A stretch of DNA of 7,371 nucleotides from Oscillospiraceae bacterium (GTDB taxonomy: Bacteria; Bacillota; Clostridia; UMGS1883): assembly GCA_022508735.1 (NCBI GenBank), contig JAFLUQ010000112.1, positions 1-7,371 on the forward strand, read 5' to 3'. Positions 6,194 to 7,371 of the stretch are shown piece by piece. Made by a program: the position numbers and the translations under genes. Position 1 is the first letter of the stretch. Every line of letters begins with the position of its first letter. Under the pieces are notes generated by a model, which was given only the letters and a program-made list of their open reading frames with translations, had not been told where the DNA came from and searched no databases.

Positions 6194-6262
6194 ACAATAA
6201 TTATAGTTGGAAATGATATATACGTCAAGTATAAAATTAGTAAATTGTTTGTTAATTATTGT
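6194..6262. repeat. Spaced 10-bp inverted repeat, possible operator pair
   Basis: ACAATAATTA (6194-6203) and TAATTATTGT (6253-6262) are perfect reverse complements separated by 49 bases. The left copy overlaps the -10 element of the DUF2264 operon promoter. The right copy lies upstream of both -35 elements. This arrangement could suit a repressor binding two sites, but the DNA is very AT-rich and chance similarity is possible. ATTGTTT also occurs twice in direct orientation (6244-6250 and 6258-6264). Confidence 0.3.
6200..6228 (-). promoter_or_regulatory. Sigma-A promoter of the DUF2264 operon
   Basis: On the minus strand, TTGACG (6223-6228) and a perfect TATAAT (6200-6205) are separated by exactly 17 bases. 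Transcription would start near 6193, giving a leader of about 26 bases before the ATG. The promoter is near-consensus, so strong expression or repressor control is expected. An imperfect dyad (6192-6206) overlaps the -10. Confidence 0.85.
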
Positions 6263-6280
6263 TTTCACAAATATTTTTGG

Positions 6281-6309
6281 TTGACATCTGCGAAAAAAAG
6301 TGGTAAAAT
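6281..6309 (+). promoter_or_regulatory. Sigma-A promoter of secA
   Basis: A perfect TTGACA (6281-6286) is followed after 17 bases by TAAAAT (6304-6309). TG at 6301-6302 gives an extended -10 (TGnTAAAAT). Transcription would start near 6316, about 30 bases before the start codon. It points away from the DUF2264 operon, so the two promoters are divergent and their -35 elements are 52 bases apart. Confidence 0.9.
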
Positions 6310-6346
6310 ATACCCATTAAGATTATTTTAAACGAGGAATGAAACT

Positions 6347-7371
6347 ATGGGACTTTTGGATAAAATTTTCGGAACCTATTCAGAGCGTGAGCTTAAGAAA
6401 ATCGACCCGATCGTTGACGAGGTAATGGCTCTCGAAAAGGAATACGAGGCCATGAGTGACGACGAGCTCCGCGGGAAGACGGCCATATTCAAAGAGCGTC
6501 TGGCCGCAGGCGAGACCCTTGACGATATACTGCCGGAGGCCTTTGCCACCGTCCGCGAGGCGGCATGGCGAGTGCTCGGCATGAAGCATTTCCGCGTGCA
6601 GGTAGTCGGCGGAATCGTGCTGCATCAGGGCCGTATTGCCGAGATGAAGACAGGTGAAGGTAAGACCCTTGTTGAGACCCTTCCGGCCTACCTCAATGCT
6701 CTCACAGGTCAGGGCGTGCACATCGTAACCGTGAACGACTATCTGGCCAAGCGTGACAGCGAGTGGATGGGCAAGCTTTACCGCTATCTGGGCCTCACCG
6801 TCGGCCTCAACATCAGCCAGATGGAGCCCAAGGAGAAAAAGCGTGCCTATAGCGCGGATATAACCTACGGAACCAACAACGAGTTCGGTTTCGACTACCT
6901 CCGCGACAACATGGTCATATATAAAGAAAATATGGTTCAGCGCGGCCACACCTTTGCGATCGTTGATGAGGTGGACTCCATTCTCATAGATGAGGCCAGA
7001 ACTCCGCTTATCATCAGTGGCGCGGGCGAAGAGTCAAACCAGATGTATGGCCTTGTTGACCGCTTCGTGAAGTATCTCACGCCTATCAAGGTTAAGGAGA
7101 TCGACGATAAAGAAGAGGAAGCCGAGGATATCGACGGTGACTACATCGTGGACGAAAAGGCCCGCACAGTCAGCCTGACCAGCCGCGGCGTTAAGAAGGC
7201 CGAGGCCGCCTTTAACATCGAAAACCTCTCTGACCCTGAGAATATGAAGCTCAGCCACCACATAAATCAGGCTATCCGTGCACACGGCATAATGAAGCGT
7301 GACGTGGATTACGTGGTTAAGGACGGCGAGGTTCTTATCGTTGACGAATTCACCGGCCGTATCATGATCGG
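6347..7371 (+). CDS. secA: Preprotein translocase ATPase SecA (N-terminal part, runs off window)
   Basis: SecA is the cytoplasmic ATPase motor that drives unfolded preproteins through the SecYEG membrane channel. The window holds the first 341 codons plus two bases of a protein that is usually 800-950 residues long. Visible landmarks are E99-M-K-T-G-E-G-K-T107 (Walker A), T128-V-N-D-Y-L-A-K (motif Ia region), T173-Y-G-T-N-N-E-F-G-F-D-Y-L-R-D, and V206-D-E-V-D-S-I-L-I-D-E-A-R-T-P (Walker B/DEVD). The preprotein cross-linking domain follows from about 225, including R318-D-V-D-Y-V-V-K-D-G-E-V and V332-D-E-F-T-G-R338. GAGG (6334-6337) lies 9 bases before the ATG, and the N-terminal sequence fits Gram-positive SecA. 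Being essential and having its own promoter, it is a housekeeping neighbour of the divergent operon. Nothing abnormal is seen in the visible part. Confidence 0.98.
   Translation, partial: MGLLDKIFGTYSERELKKIDPIVDEVMALEKEYEAMSDDELRGKTAIFKERLAAGETLDDILPEAFATVREAAWRVLGMKHFRVQVVGGIVLHQGRIAEMKTGEGKTLVETLPAYLNALTGQGVHIVTVNDYLAKRDSEWMGKLYRYLGLTVGLNISQMEPKEKKRAYSADITYGTNNEFGFDYLRDNMVIYKENMVQRGHTFAIVDEVDSILIDEARTPLIISGAGEESNQMYGLVDRFVKYLTPIKVKEIDDKEEEAEDIDGDYIVDEKARTVSLTSRGVKKAEAAFNIENLSDPENMKLSHHINQAIRAHGIMKRDVDYVVKDGEVLIVDEFTGRIMI

Noticed and set aside
6380..6949. 189-codon minus-strand frame
   Set aside because: It is antisense to the highly conserved SecA ATPase domain, which is clearly the real gene.

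Overview
The window looks like chromosomal DNA of a gut-type clostridium (Firmicutes, probably Oscillospirales or a relative). This is inferred from the strong AGGAGG-type ribosome binding sites, sigma-A promoters, a YcdB/YcdC protein with S-layer homology (SLH) modules, a DUF2264 glycoside-hydrolase-like gene, and moderately GC-rich genes with AT-rich intergenic DNA. It holds four complete genes on the minus strand and the first 1,025 bases of secA on the plus strand.

Layout. Bases 1-402 hold no convincing gene but are packed with inverted repeats. The most notable is a 60-base imperfect hairpin (168-227) whose mismatches fold well only as plus-strand RNA. Bases 403-2457 (minus) encode a secreted 684-residue protein with YcdB/YcdC domains and C-terminal SLH modules. 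It is preceded by what looks like an ECF sigma-factor promoter (GGAAC, 16 bases, CGTC). Bases 2537-6167 (minus) form a tight three-gene operon: a cytoplasmic DUF2264 protein, a membrane-anchored protein of unknown function, and an MFS sugar-type transporter. Both internal junctions are 4-base ATGA stop/start overlaps. Bases 6168-6346 are a divergent promoter region with a near-consensus sigma-A promoter in each direction and a 10-base inverted repeat flanking the operon promoter. secA starts at 6347 and runs off the window.

How the genes may work together. The operon reads as a small carbohydrate-use module. The MFS permease would import a sugar or short oligosaccharide, and the DUF2264 protein, which has no signal peptide, would act on it in the cytoplasm. 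The role of the anchored 230-residue protein is unknown. The downstream YcdB/SLH protein has its own likely envelope-stress promoter, but no terminator separates it from the operon, so read-through is possible. secA is a housekeeping neighbour with its own promoter and no evident functional link.

No tRNA, rRNA, CRISPR array, transposase or integrase was seen. The most interesting signals are the structured intergenic element at 168-227, the ECF-type promoter, the unassigned 230-residue protein in the DUF2264/MFS operon, and the spaced inverted repeat in the divergent promoter region.
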